Source: a virus
DNA length: 39,908 nt
Reading direction: 5' to 3' (one strand)
IMG/VR virus record: IMGVR_UViG_3300030116_006740
Span: 1 to 39,908 of that record
This document shows, one piece after another, positions 15,802-22,941 of the stretch; the first letter of the stretch is position 1, and each line of letters opens with the position of its first letter. Below the pieces are notes generated by a model. It was not told the DNA's origin. It ran no database searches and saw nothing but the letters and a program-made list of their open reading frames with translations. A program made the translations under genes and the position numbers.

Positions 15802-16268
15802 AAAAAGAAATACACCCATTAGATTACCCTTGGTTCGCCAAAGATCAGGAGATTAAGCATACCCCTCCGGGTCTTGAATCTGAAGAAAATAACTTGGCTA
15901 TAGACTTTGATGGCGTGATTCACACTTTTGACAAAGGTTATCACGACGGGACATGCTACGGCGAACCAATCGAAGGAACTAAGGAAGCTCTACAGCTTCT
16001 TTCTGAAAAGTACACTCTTATTGTATTTACGGCGAAGGTAAAACAAGACAGGCCGCTTGTTAATGGCAAAACTGGTATGCAGTTAGTGTCGCACTGGCTA
16101 CAGAAACACGACTTGTTAAAGTATATATCAAAAATAACTTGCGAGAAACCAAGAGCAAAGTACTACATTGATGATAAAGGAATTCATTTTACATCTTGGG
16201 ATCAAACCCTAGTAGCAATAGGAGAAAAACCTGATCCACGAACTGAGCTTGGTGATATGAAATTTTAA
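15798..16268 (+). CDS. HAD-superfamily phosphatase
   Basis: 156 residues. HAD motif I is LAIDFDGVIHTF (nucleophile and acid/base Asp in DFD), motif II IVFTAK, motif III KPRAKYYIDDKG with the two acidic Mg ligands. The small size, lacking a large cap domain, resembles phage HAD hydrolases and GmhB-like sugar phosphatases. ATGA coupling with the SIS-domain gene supports action on a sugar phosphate. Confidence 0.82.
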   Translation: MKKEIHPLDYPWFAKDQEIKHTPPGLESEENNLAIDFDGVIHTFDKGYHDGTCYGEPIEGTKEALQLLSEKYTLIVFTAKVKQDRPLVNGKTGMQLVSHWLQKHDLLKYISKITCEKPRAKYYIDDKGIHFTSWDQTLVAIGEKPDPRTELGDMKF

Positions 16269-16269
16269 C

Positions 16270-16935
16270 ATGGAAGATACATTTACAGCTATAATTCCTG
16301 TACGCAAAGGATCAGAAAGGGTTGTTAATAAAAACATTAGACCCTTTGGTGACTCTTCTTTGTTGGAATTAAAAATATCTACCCTGAAGAAAATAGATCA
16401 TATAGGTGATATTGTTGTAAACTCTGATTGCGACACCATGTTGGGAATTGCTAAAGACATGGGGGTTTCGACGCACAAAAGAGAAGGCTATTATGCCAGT
16501 TCAAAAGTTAATAATAGTGAGTATTTTGAGCACGTTGCATCAAACACCGATGCTAAGTGGATAATGTACGCACCTGTTACCTGCCCTTTTATTAAGGTCG
16601 CAACTTATAACCATGCAATACAAAAATTTTTCGACAACAAAGAATACGATAGTTTGGCATCGACTTTCTCTGTAAAGCACCATATGTGGCTAGATGGAAA
16701 ACCAATTAATTATGATCCAAGCAATTCCCCAAACAGTCAAGACTTGCCAGATATACAGGCAATAAGCTATGGTATATCCATAATATCAAAAGAGTTAATG
16801 ATTAAACGCAGAAACGTGGTGGGTTATAAACCGTTGCTTTACCCTCTTAGCGAGGTCGAGGCTGTTGACATAGACACTGAGTTGGAATTTGAATTTGCAG
16901 AATACATTTTTGGGAAAGTAGCTCAATTTGGATAG
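16270..16935 (+). CDS. Acylneuraminate-type cytidylyltransferase (NeuA/KdsB-like)
   Basis: 221 residues. The N-terminus TAIIPVRKGSERVVNKNIRPF is the CTP-binding loop of CMP-sugar synthetases. YAPVTCPFIK replaces the usual QPTSPLR, and DIDTELEFEFAEYIF is the conserved C-terminal acidic metal site (DID). It would activate a sialic-, legionaminic- or KDO-like nonulosonate as a CMP-sugar, although no nonulosonate synthase (NeuB) is visible here. Its last eight codons lie inside the tRNA-Arg gene. Confidence 0.87.
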   Translation: MEDTFTAIIPVRKGSERVVNKNIRPFGDSSLLELKISTLKKIDHIGDIVVNSDCDTMLGIAKDMGVSTHKREGYYASSKVNNSEYFEHVASNTDAKWIMYAPVTCPFIKVATYNHAIQKFFDNKEYDSLASTFSVKHHMWLDGKPINYDPSNSPNSQDLPDIQAISYGISIISKELMIKRRNVVGYKPLLYPLSEVEAVDIDTELEFEFAEYIFGKVAQFG

Positions 16936-16989
16936 AGCATCTGCCTTCTAAGCAGAGGGTTGTGGGTTCGAGTCCCACCTTTCCTGCCA
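16912..16989 (+). tRNA. tRNA-Arg (anticodon UCU)
   Basis: A full cloverleaf: acceptor GGGAAAG / CTTTCCT (one G-U at the first pair), D-arm GCTC...GAGC, anticodon stem TCTGC / GCAGA with loop CTTCTAA (anticodon TCT), five-base variable loop, T-arm GTGGG TTCGAGT CCCAC, discriminator G and encoded CCA. It reads AGA/AGG codons. The 5' 24 nt overlap the 3' end of the NeuA-like gene. Confidence 0.96.
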
Positions 16990-17003
16990 CTTAAAGGAAA
17001 ATC

Positions 17004-17306
17004 ATGAATGAAAAACAAAGAAAAGGGTGTGAATCACAACTAATTGCTGAAACATACTTTGTTCGCAAGGGATACCGCATTTATGCGCCCCCAAACAGCA
17101 CTGGTGGCCCAATTGACTTCGTGGCGGTTAATGATGAAACACTAGACATTAGATTGGTTGAGGTTAAAACCAAATCTGTTAGGTCGATGGCCTGTAAAGG
17201 CAGATGGCGAGGAAAAAGAATCAATAGGGTTCTAAGTGAAACTCAGAAAAAACTTGGCGTAGAAATGATTTATGTAGACTTAGAAAAACAAGAGGTAGAA
17301 ACTTAA
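17004..17306 (+). CDS. PD-(D/E)XK nuclease-fold protein, ~100 aa
   Basis: An N-terminal helix with Glu (KGCESQLIAETYFVRKGYRI), then NSTGGPIDFVAVN (metal-binding Asp) and IRLVEVKTKS (ExK) give the complete active-site set of the PD-(D/E)XK superfamily in a minimal fold of the Holliday-junction resolvase/VRR type. The remainder (KGRWRGKRINRVLSETQKK) is strongly basic, fitting DNA binding. It follows the tRNA by 14 nt with AAAGGAAA upstream of the ATG. Likely DNA-repair or recombination nuclease; substrate unknown. Confidence 0.72.
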   Translation: MNEKQRKGCESQLIAETYFVRKGYRIYAPPNSTGGPIDFVAVNDETLDIRLVEVKTKSVRSMACKGRWRGKRINRVLSETQKKLGVEMIYVDLEKQEVET

Positions 17307-17308
17307 AA

Positions 17309-17977
17309 ATGCAAGTAGGAGTTTTATATTTAGCTTGGCTTCAAGATGATAACACAGCTGTTATGAAACGGCTTGTAAAAAGCATTTATAGTTTAAGAAA
17401 GTTCTGCGACCTCCCAATTACAGTAAGGGTGAACACAGAAGGGCTTGAGTGGCTTAAAAAAATTCCTTTTGAAAATGTTCATTTGGAAGAAATTTCACTA
17501 ATAAATACAAAAAAACTTAAGTTTAAAACAAAACTAAAGACGTTTACTAATTTACCATATTATATAACAATTTTTTGTGATACGGATACAGTTTTTTATG
17601 ATAGTCCAGAAAAAATAATAGACGAAAAAGTAGATTTAAGTATTTGCAGACAGCAAGACTGGATCGGATACAGAGAAAATCGAAAACCAAAGGTTGACAA
17701 ACATATTAATACTGGTTTTTTTATAGCAAAAAATTCAAAACCATTTAAAAATTTAATTAAAAAAGCTTGGGAAAAATCTGAAGAACACGAAAACAATAAA
17801 ACTTCAGAGGAATGTTATGGAGACGGGCGGTTTATTAACTTGGTTCTTGATTATTCTTTTGACTTAACAATAAAAATTTTACCCCAACAATGGAATGTGA
17901 ATGAAGTTATAATTAATGAAATAGAAGATATTAAATTGATTCACAGCAAAAACATGGATTTAAACCCTATATGTTAG
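17309..17977 (+). CDS. Glycosyltransferase, GT8-like (GT-A)
   Basis: 222 residues. The DxD metal site is in ITIFCDTDTVFYDSP. Downstream, KHINTGFFIAKNSKPF is the acceptor-side 'NtGvf' motif, ECYGDGRFINLV corresponds to the conserved Asp region, and the C-terminal IKLIHSKN strand carries the His found in glycogenin/galactinol-type GT8 enzymes. It overlaps the next sulfotransferase gene by 7 bp. Confidence 0.78.
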   Translation: MQVGVLYLAWLQDDNTAVMKRLVKSIYSLRKFCDLPITVRVNTEGLEWLKKIPFENVHLEEISLINTKKLKFKTKLKTFTNLPYYITIFCDTDTVFYDSPEKIIDEKVDLSICRQQDWIGYRENRKPKVDKHINTGFFIAKNSKPFKNLIKKAWEKSEEHENNKTSEECYGDGRFINLVLDYSFDLTIKILPQQWNVNEVIINEIEDIKLIHSKNMDLNPIC

Positions 17978-18678
17978 TTATTGATAAATTTAATTGCGCT
18001 TTTATGCCAATTTGCAAGGCTGGTTCAAGCAGTTTAATACTGTCTTTAGCCGAAGAGGTTTATGACGAAGAATACATACAAATCCAAAAAACAGAACACG
18101 AGAAAAGGTACAATGGTGTTATAAGAAAAAAAATGCACATAGATTTTATAAAATCTCCATGCAACGTAGAAATAAAAGAAAAAATTAAAAACTATTTTAA
18201 ATTTGCATTTGTAAAAAACCCTTGGCACAGAATGGTTTCTGCCTGTCTTCAATTTAGAAGATGGATTGACAATGATGCAGTTAAAGATGATTTTAAAGGG
18301 TTACATTTATTAAAGCTTTATGATTTAATGAACAAAGATTATTCTTTTGAAAATTTTGTACACTTTGTAAAAAACATAGAAAGAAATCACACAGAATATG
18401 TCAATCAGCACTGGAGATCACAGGTTGGAATTTTACAAATGGAAGCACTACCAAATTGTAAAACTGAATACGATTTTATCGGAAAGTTGGAATCTGCACA
18501 AGAAGATTATTCTTATATAGCTGATAAATTAAAATTCAAAAATAAATTTCTTCCAAACATTAACCACCCCGAAGATTATGACTATAAAGACTTTTACACG
18601 AACACGAAGCTCATAGACGATGTGGGGGATTACTACACTAGAGATATAGAGGTGTTTAAATATGAGTTCGATAAATAA
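17971..18678 (+). CDS. Sulfotransferase family 2-type
   Basis: 235 residues. Membrane-associated eukaryotic-like sulfotransferase family: the PAPS 5'-phosphosulfate loop is AFMPICKAGSSSLILSL and the 3'-phosphate site is FAFVKNPWHRMVSACLQFRRW, the hallmark (F-V-R-N-P-W-x-R-x-V-S) of carbohydrate sulfotransferases. QHWRSQVGIL is also typical. No signal anchor is present, so it is probably cytoplasmic. The next gene begins within its last codons. Likely acts on the glycan made by neighbouring transferases. Confidence 0.85.
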   Translation: MLVIDKFNCAFMPICKAGSSSLILSLAEEVYDEEYIQIQKTEHEKRYNGVIRKKMHIDFIKSPCNVEIKEKIKNYFKFAFVKNPWHRMVSACLQFRRWIDNDAVKDDFKGLHLLKLYDLMNKDYSFENFVHFVKNIERNHTEYVNQHWRSQVGILQMEALPNCKTEYDFIGKLESAQEDYSYIADKLKFKNKFLPNINHPEDYDYKDFYTNTKLIDDVGDYYTRDIEVFKYEFDK

Positions 18679-19135
18679 AAAATATTTAGATGATCCACAT
18701 TTTCATCGCGTACTAAACAGCCTTATGAATATAGAACTTATAACAGTAGCTGTGAGTGGGTATTTTGACCCCCTTCACGTTGGACACTTAGAGATGCTTG
18801 AAAAGGCTAAGTCTTTAGGTGACAAGTTAATTGTAATTGTTAATAGTGACGAACAAGCTGTACTAAAAAAAGGAAAGTCTTTCATGAATCAATATGACAG
18901 ACATAGAATAGTTCGGGCGTTGCAATGCGTAGACGAAGCATTTATATCAATAGACACTGACCGATCTGTATGTAAATCACTAAGGCTATGTAAGCCGCAC
19001 ATCTTTGCTAATGGTGGTGATAGAACCCAAGGTGAAGTACCAGAGGCCAAGGTCTGCAAAGAGTTGAATATTGAAATGGTAGATGGGCTGGGACAAAAGA
19101 TAAGATCATCATCAGACTACACAGGACTAAAATGA
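18662..19135 (+). CDS. Cytidylyltransferase-like nucleotidyltransferase (RfaE-C/TagD type)
   Basis: 157 residues. GYFDPLHVGHLEML holds the HxGH motif, and FANGGDRTQGEVPEAKVC resembles the ADP-heptose synthase nucleotidyltransferase domain (NGGDR). The closing KIRSSSD replaces the ISTT signature. The second such enzyme in this operon, so at least two different activated precursors may be made. An internal ATG at 18725 would remove a 21-residue N-terminal extension and also fits the family; the longer start overlaps the previous gene by 17 bp. Confidence 0.82.
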   Translation: MSSINKKYLDDPHFHRVLNSLMNIELITVAVSGYFDPLHVGHLEMLEKAKSLGDKLIVIVNSDEQAVLKKGKSFMNQYDRHRIVRALQCVDEAFISIDTDRSVCKSLRLCKPHIFANGGDRTQGEVPEAKVCKELNIEMVDGLGQKIRSSSDYTGLK

Positions 19136-20169
19136 GCGAAATGGAATTAATGCAGTGTGTGGGGCGGTGGAAAAACAAAATTTATCGCTTCAACATAAAT
19201 AAACTTGGGGATACTCCTTATCAAATGTATCAGGATGAAACTGATGATTGGAGCGAAATTAAATCAATTCCACAAAACCCCCATTATAAACAATCTCCAG
19301 TAGAAAACACTACTTGTTTAAGTTTGTATAAAAGACCTATTTCAGATATAAATAAAATACTAATAATAGGTTTTCCCCATTCAGGCACTACAGTTTTACG
19401 AGCCAAAATGGGTGACTGTGAAAACGTCATAGAGCTAACGAATGAAACTGATTATGTTGATGCTGTTTTAGCAACAAATATTCCAGATCAAACCATAATT
19501 GCGAAAACGACTAACGTCCCAAGGAGCCAAGTGGTTAAAGAAGCATTAAAAGACAACGGGGTAGCTCCCGAAAACATTCCTCTTTACCATGACTATCACA
19601 TTGTAGCAATTATAAAAAACCCTTATGAAATTTTTGGTTCACTTTCGAGAAGGTTTGGTGCTCAATATATTAATAACTTTGATTCTCAAAATAAAGAAAT
19701 AAAAATGAGAGTTAATCAAGCTGGGTTTTCAGGAGAACACTGCGCGAGTCACAGTCTTTCAACATTTGAAAATTTTGCTAAATTTTGGTTAAAGTATAGA
19801 AGTGGCTCTGAACCAAGATATCATTGCATACAATATGAAGAAATTTTTGATAATAATTTTTCTTGTTTAAAAAATTTGTTTTCTAAAATCGGCCTAACTT
19901 ATGACGAAAATATTTTTCAAGAAAGACAAGGCGATTATTGTTTACAAGACATTCCTATAAGCAAAGCAAAAGATATAGAAAAGTTTTACAAAGAACACAA
20001 CGCAAAACCCCCCGACAGTGATAATAGTATACATAGAACGTGGCAGATTTATCAAAGCTTCAAGCCAATGACTAAACCAGAGTCTTATAAAGACATATCT
20101 CAAAAGCTTTTAGAAAGAATTAAAAACTCAGAAGCAATCAAAGAACTTGGGTATTTACCTCCAGAATAG
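19132..20169 (+). CDS. P-loop sulfotransferase, 345 aa
   Basis: After an N-terminal extension of about 75 residues, ILIIGFPHSGTTVLRAKM forms the 5'-phosphosulfate loop, IVAIIKNPYEIFGSLSRRFG the 3'-phosphate site, and CIQYEEIFDN the family's conserved acidic/Tyr region. Its substrate cannot be inferred. ATGA overlap with the preceding nucleotidyltransferase. It is the last gene of the long plus-strand operon; a promoter-like AGTGTAATTA box overlaps its stop codon. Confidence 0.78.
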   Translation: MSEMELMQCVGRWKNKIYRFNINKLGDTPYQMYQDETDDWSEIKSIPQNPHYKQSPVENTTCLSLYKRPISDINKILIIGFPHSGTTVLRAKMGDCENVIELTNETDYVDAVLATNIPDQTIIAKTTNVPRSQVVKEALKDNGVAPENIPLYHDYHIVAIIKNPYEIFGSLSRRFGAQYINNFDSQNKEIKMRVNQAGFSGEHCASHSLSTFENFAKFWLKYRSGSEPRYHCIQYEEIFDNNFSCLKNLFSKIGLTYDENIFQERQGDYCLQDIPISKAKDIEKFYKEHNAKPPDSDNSIHRTWQIYQSFKPMTKPESYKDISQKLLERIKNSEAIKELGYLPPE

Positions 20170-20197
20170 TGTAATTATAGGCATAAAAACTTATGCC
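20168..20197 (+). promoter_or_regulatory. AGTGTAATTA-type promoter plus 5' hairpin over the start codon
   Basis: AGTGTAATTATAGG at 20168-20181, followed by GGCATAA (20180-20186) and TTATGCC (20191-20197), which form a perfect 7-bp stem with a 4-nt loop. The ATG at 20193 is inside the 3' arm, so the message of the zinc-ribbon gene would begin with a hairpin hiding its start codon. Confidence 0.55.
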
Positions 20198-20369
20198 ACA
20201 TTATTATGCATGTCCATACTGCGTACCCAGCGCAGACAGTCGCTTAAGCTACAACCGTCTACACGGTGGTGATGGTAAGCCCATGTACAAATGCAAAAAG
20301 TGTGGAGAAGAATTTCTTTTAGACACAGATTTCCAAAAAGCCCAGAAAAGAAAAGATAAAGACGGTTGA
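20193..20369 (+). CDS. Small zinc-ribbon protein, 58 aa
   Basis: MPHYYACPYCVPS at the start and MYKCKKCGEEF in the middle supply two CxxC pairs (C7/C10 and C34/C37) separated by 23 residues, a classic treble-clef/zinc-ribbon arrangement. The C-terminus is a basic, charged tail (QKAQKRKDKDG). Likely a zinc-binding nucleic-acid or protein-interaction module. No Shine-Dalgarno; see the hairpin and promoter just upstream. Confidence 0.7.
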   Translation: MPHYYACPYCVPSADSRLSYNRLHGGDGKPMYKCKKCGEEFLLDTDFQKAQKRKDKDG

Positions 20370-20399
20370 TTTTTTTTAGAAAACTATATTTTAATTATT

Positions 20400-20405
20400 T
20401 ATAAT
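20400..20405 (+). promoter_or_regulatory. TATAAT -10 box 5 nt before the protease ATG
   Basis: TATAAT at 20400-20405, then ATAGT, then ATG 20411; no convincing -35. The spacing equals that at 34465 and the AGTGTAATTA promoters, predicting a leaderless message. Confidence 0.5.
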
Positions 20406-20410
20406 ATAGT

Positions 20411-21394
20411 ATGAAAACTCTACTGTCTTCCGCGTTTTTAATGGTTTTTCTTTCTTTTTCCGCTAATTCTGACGAAAAAGCAAAAGCACCGAGCACTGCA
20501 GACCATCTACAAAACGTATCTGTAACCATTAGATCAGAAGGCCAGTGGTCAAATGGTGAAGGTTCTGGGGTTATTTTTACAAGAAAAGACGCAAAAGGTA
20601 ATCAAGTCAACTTTGTTTGGACTGCCGCTCATGTAATTGACAACCTTAGATCAACAAGAGAGGTTTTGGTAAACGGCTCCAAGAAAACAGTTGTTGAGTT
20701 TAAAGACCCAATGATTGTAAAAGAAATTCGACAAAACGGGCGTACCGTAGGCCGACTGCAAATGGACGCCGAGGTTTTAAAATACAGTAACGCAGATGAT
20801 GGTCACGATTTAGCTCTTTTGCGGGTTAGGAAACTTAACTTTGTCAACGACACTGTAACTTTTCACCTTAAAGATGAAATTCCAAAATTAGGCACAGACC
20901 TTCTTCATGTTGGTTCTTTGCTGGGTCAGATGGGCGCAAACAGCATGACAGATGGAATTTACTCTCAACATGGTAGACTGATTAAGTCCCTCAACAAGCA
21001 CGTTTTTGACCAAACAACCGTAACAGCTTTTCCCGGTTCTAGTGGTGGCGGTGTTTACTTAAAGTCCAACGCCCAGTACATTGGTATGCTTGTACGGGGT
21101 GCGGGAGAGGGTTTTAATCTAATTGTTCCCGTTCGCCGTATGCAGGAGTATTGCGAAAAGCATAAGATCATGTGGGCCTTAGACCCCAAGCTTCCAATGC
21201 CAACAGAGGATGACCTTAAGAAGCTCCCTATCGAACACGAGCCAAAGGAAAAGGAAGATTCAGAAGACGAAGAAAAGGAAGCCGCTAAAAAGAAGTTTCC
21301 GTTTATGATTAGAATTTACCCAAAGCATGACGATGGTCGTCCAGACTTTTTGAAGATTGGGCCACAGCCATTTAAAACGATGGAAAAACACTGA
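20411..21394 (+). CDS. Secreted trypsin-like serine protease
   Basis: 327 residues. An N-terminal signal peptide (KTLLSSAFLMVFLSFSANS) predicts export. The chymotrypsin-fold triad is complete: H74 in VWTAAHVID, D133 in GHDLALLRV and S211 in AFPGSSGGGVYL. There is no PDZ domain, unlike DegP. The C-terminal 75 residues carry a highly charged stretch (EHEPKEKEDSEDEEKEAAKKK) and end near PDFLKIGPQP. In a phage a periplasmic protease is unexpected; it could modify the host envelope, mature a virion protein or act in lysis. The phage-encoded signal peptidase I at 33655 could process it. Confidence 0.85.
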   Translation: MKTLLSSAFLMVFLSFSANSDEKAKAPSTADHLQNVSVTIRSEGQWSNGEGSGVIFTRKDAKGNQVNFVWTAAHVIDNLRSTREVLVNGSKKTVVEFKDPMIVKEIRQNGRTVGRLQMDAEVLKYSNADDGHDLALLRVRKLNFVNDTVTFHLKDEIPKLGTDLLHVGSLLGQMGANSMTDGIYSQHGRLIKSLNKHVFDQTTVTAFPGSSGGGVYLKSNAQYIGMLVRGAGEGFNLIVPVRRMQEYCEKHKIMWALDPKLPMPTEDDLKKLPIEHEPKEKEDSEDEEKEAAKKKFPFMIRIYPKHDDGRPDFLKIGPQPFKTMEKH

Positions 21395-21399
21395 TTTTA

Positions 21400-21409
21400 A
21401 GTGTAATTA
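21400..21409 (+). promoter_or_regulatory. AGTGTAATTA promoter, leaderless, for Cys-rich lipoprotein
   Basis: AGTGTAATTA followed by CTTAT and then ATG 21415. Hexamer-to-start spacing is 5 nt, identical to the boxes at 24271 and 25306. Confidence 0.6.
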
Positions 21410-21414
21410 CTTAT

Positions 21415-21564
21415 ATGAAAAATCTTGTGATAATTTGTACTGCACTATTTGCAATTGGTTGTAACTGGGGAAATTCCGGTTGCTCAGACTGTTCCTGCGC
21501 GGAGGGCTGTTGTTCAACCGACACTTGCCCCGCAGCCGATTGCACCTGTGCATGTAAATCTTAA
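21415..21564 (+). CDS. Cysteine-rich lipoprotein, 49 aa
   Basis: A gene under 60 codons. The N-terminus KNLVIICTALFAIGC is a lipoprotein signal peptide with lipobox AIGC (lipidated Cys at 16). The 34-residue mature part contains ten Cys including that one, in pairs such as CSDCSC, GCC and CTCAC. This could bind metal (metallothionein-like) or form disulfides. No family recognised. A strong terminator follows. Real-gene evidence: own promoter box, coherent lipobox and terminator. Confidence 0.7.
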   Translation: MKNLVIICTALFAIGCNWGNSGCSDCSCAEGCCSTDTCPAADCTCACKS

Positions 21565-21582
21565 GGAAGCCTATGGGTGGAT

Positions 21583-21617
21583 AAGGTGGTAAAACATTTA
21601 GTTTTGCCACTTTTTTT
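21583..21617 (+). terminator. Intrinsic terminator after Cys-rich lipoprotein
   Basis: A 13-bp stem, AAGGTGGTAAAAC / GTTTTGCCACTTT (two G-U pairs), with an ATTTA loop and a run of T at 21611-21617. Confidence 0.85.
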
Positions 21618-21637
21618 ATGTTTTTTTGGCTAGAAAG

Positions 21638-21647
21638 TGTGTAATAA
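21638..21647 (+). promoter_or_regulatory. TGTGTAATAA promoter box
   Basis: GTGTGTAATAATATAAA directly precedes ATG 21654; the TAATAA hexamer (21642-21647) is 6 nt from the ATG, a variant of the AGTGTAATTA class. Confidence 0.5.
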
Positions 21648-21653
21648 TATAAA

Positions 21654-21965
21654 ATGAACATCAAATGGAACAAGTATCAGTGGGAGATTGATTTCTTCGG
21701 TTTTGAAGAAGAAGAGTACAATGAAGCCCAAGATAGGTTTGGTGGCAAAAAGCGCGGCGACCTAAAAGATAGTGATTTTCTAGATTCAAAAAAGCGGTCT
21801 TTCCCTGTTATGTCCTGTCAAGATGTTCGTGATGCAGTAAGTAGCTGGGGCCGTTATACTGGCTCTATGAACTTTGAAGAGTTCAAAGGGAAGTTGACAC
21901 GCCGCGCCAAAAGCTTGGGGTGTGAAGCCTCTCTACCAAAAAAATGGAAAGAGTCTGAAAAATAG
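21654..21965 (+). CDS. Hypothetical protein, 103 aa
   Basis: Unrecognised, with two visible parts. The N-terminus (WNKYQWEIDFFGFEEEEYNEA) is acidic and aromatic. The C-terminal 60 residues (KKRSFPVMSCQDVRDAVSSW then GRYTG, FEEFKGKLTRRAKSLGCE) resemble a small helical domain seen in phage structural or prohead-associated proteins, where 'R-x-F-P-x ... DVR-A' recurs. It converges with the minus-strand deoxyhypusine-synthase-like gene, leaving 1 nt between stops. Function unknown. Confidence 0.6.
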   Translation: MNIKWNKYQWEIDFFGFEEEEYNEAQDRFGGKKRGDLKDSDFLDSKKRSFPVMSCQDVRDAVSSWGRYTGSMNFEEFKGKLTRRAKSLGCEASLPKKWKESEK

Positions 21966-21966
21966 A

Positions 21967-22941
21967 CTACCAACCTAATACGTACGCAAATACAAGCGGA
22001 GCAACAATCGTGGCATCGCTTTCAATAATATGTTTAGGTGTGTCAGTTTCAAGTTTTCCCCAAGTAATTTTCTCATTAGGTACAGCACCTGAATAACTAC
22101 CATAGCTAGTGGTTGAGTCACTTATTTGACAAAAGTATGCCCACTTTCTTATGTCTTTACGAAGCATGTCCTGTTCAAGCATAGGAACAACACAAATTGG
22201 GAAATCACCAGATATTCCTCCTGCTATTTGAAAAAAGCCCAGCGGGTTTTTAGCTACTGTTGATTCGTACCAACTAGCTAAATCAACCATGTAATCTATA
22301 CCTGCTTTAACAGTTCTTGTATTTTTAATTTGTTTTAAAATAAGCTGACCAGCAAACATATTACCAAGGGTACTATCTTCCCAGCCGGGTACAAAAATAG
22401 GCAAATTTTTCATAGCCGCCGCAAAAAGCCAGCTATTTTTGGGGTCTATTTGATAATACTGCTCTAAGTCACCGCTCAAAAGAATATCGTATAAATATTG
22501 ATGTGGAAATTTTTCTTCTTTATTTTCATCAGCACTTTTCCAAAGAGGAAGTATCTTAGATTCTAAACGTCGCATAGCTTCTTCTTCGGGAATGCATGTA
22601 TCTGTAACTCGGTTTAGCTTTTTATTTAGTAACTCTTTTTCGTCTAAAGCTGTAAGGTCTCTATAATTTGGAATACGCTTGTAATAGTCGTGAGCCACCA
22701 AGTTAAACACATCTTCTTCAAGATTGGCCCCTGTACAACTAATGGCTTGAACTTTATCTTGTCGAATCATTTCAGCTAGTGACACTCCCAACTCTGCTGT
22801 ACTCATAGCCCCACCCATAGTTAAAAACATTTTGCCACCATTATCAATGAGCTTTTTATAATCTTCAGCAGCGTCTAACAGAGCCGCTGCATTAAAGTGT
22901 CGATAGTGAGTTTTTATAAAATTTTTAATAGGACTGCTCAT
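21967..22941 (-). CDS. Deoxyhypusine synthase-like protein (homospermidine synthase type)
   Basis: 324 residues, same length class as bacterial DHS-family proteins. NAD-binding and catalytic signatures are present: KMFLTMGGAMSTAELG, SCTGANLEEDVFNLVAH, LPIFVPGWEDSTLGNMF and SGAVPNEKITWGKLE, whose WGK contains the Lys that forms the enzyme-imine intermediate. The enzyme moves the aminobutyl group of spermidine to an acceptor. Phages and bacteria lack eIF5A, so a polyamine acceptor (homospermidine-like chemistry) is more likely. It forms an ATGA-coupled pair with the agmatinase gene, pointing to polyamine metabolism. Confidence 0.9.
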   Translation of the reverse strand: MSSPIKNFIKTHYRHFNAAALLDAAEDYKKLIDNGGKMFLTMGGAMSTAELGVSLAEMIRQDKVQAISCTGANLEEDVFNLVAHDYYKRIPNYRDLTALDEKELLNKKLNRVTDTCIPEEEAMRRLESKILPLWKSADENKEEKFPHQYLYDILLSGDLEQYYQIDPKNSWLFAAAMKNLPIFVPGWEDSTLGNMFAGQLILKQIKNTRTVKAGIDYMVDLASWYESTVAKNPLGFFQIAGGISGDFPICVVPMLEQDMLRKDIRKWAYFCQISDSTTSYGSYSGAVPNEKITWGKLETDTPKHIIESDATIVAPLVFAYVLGW

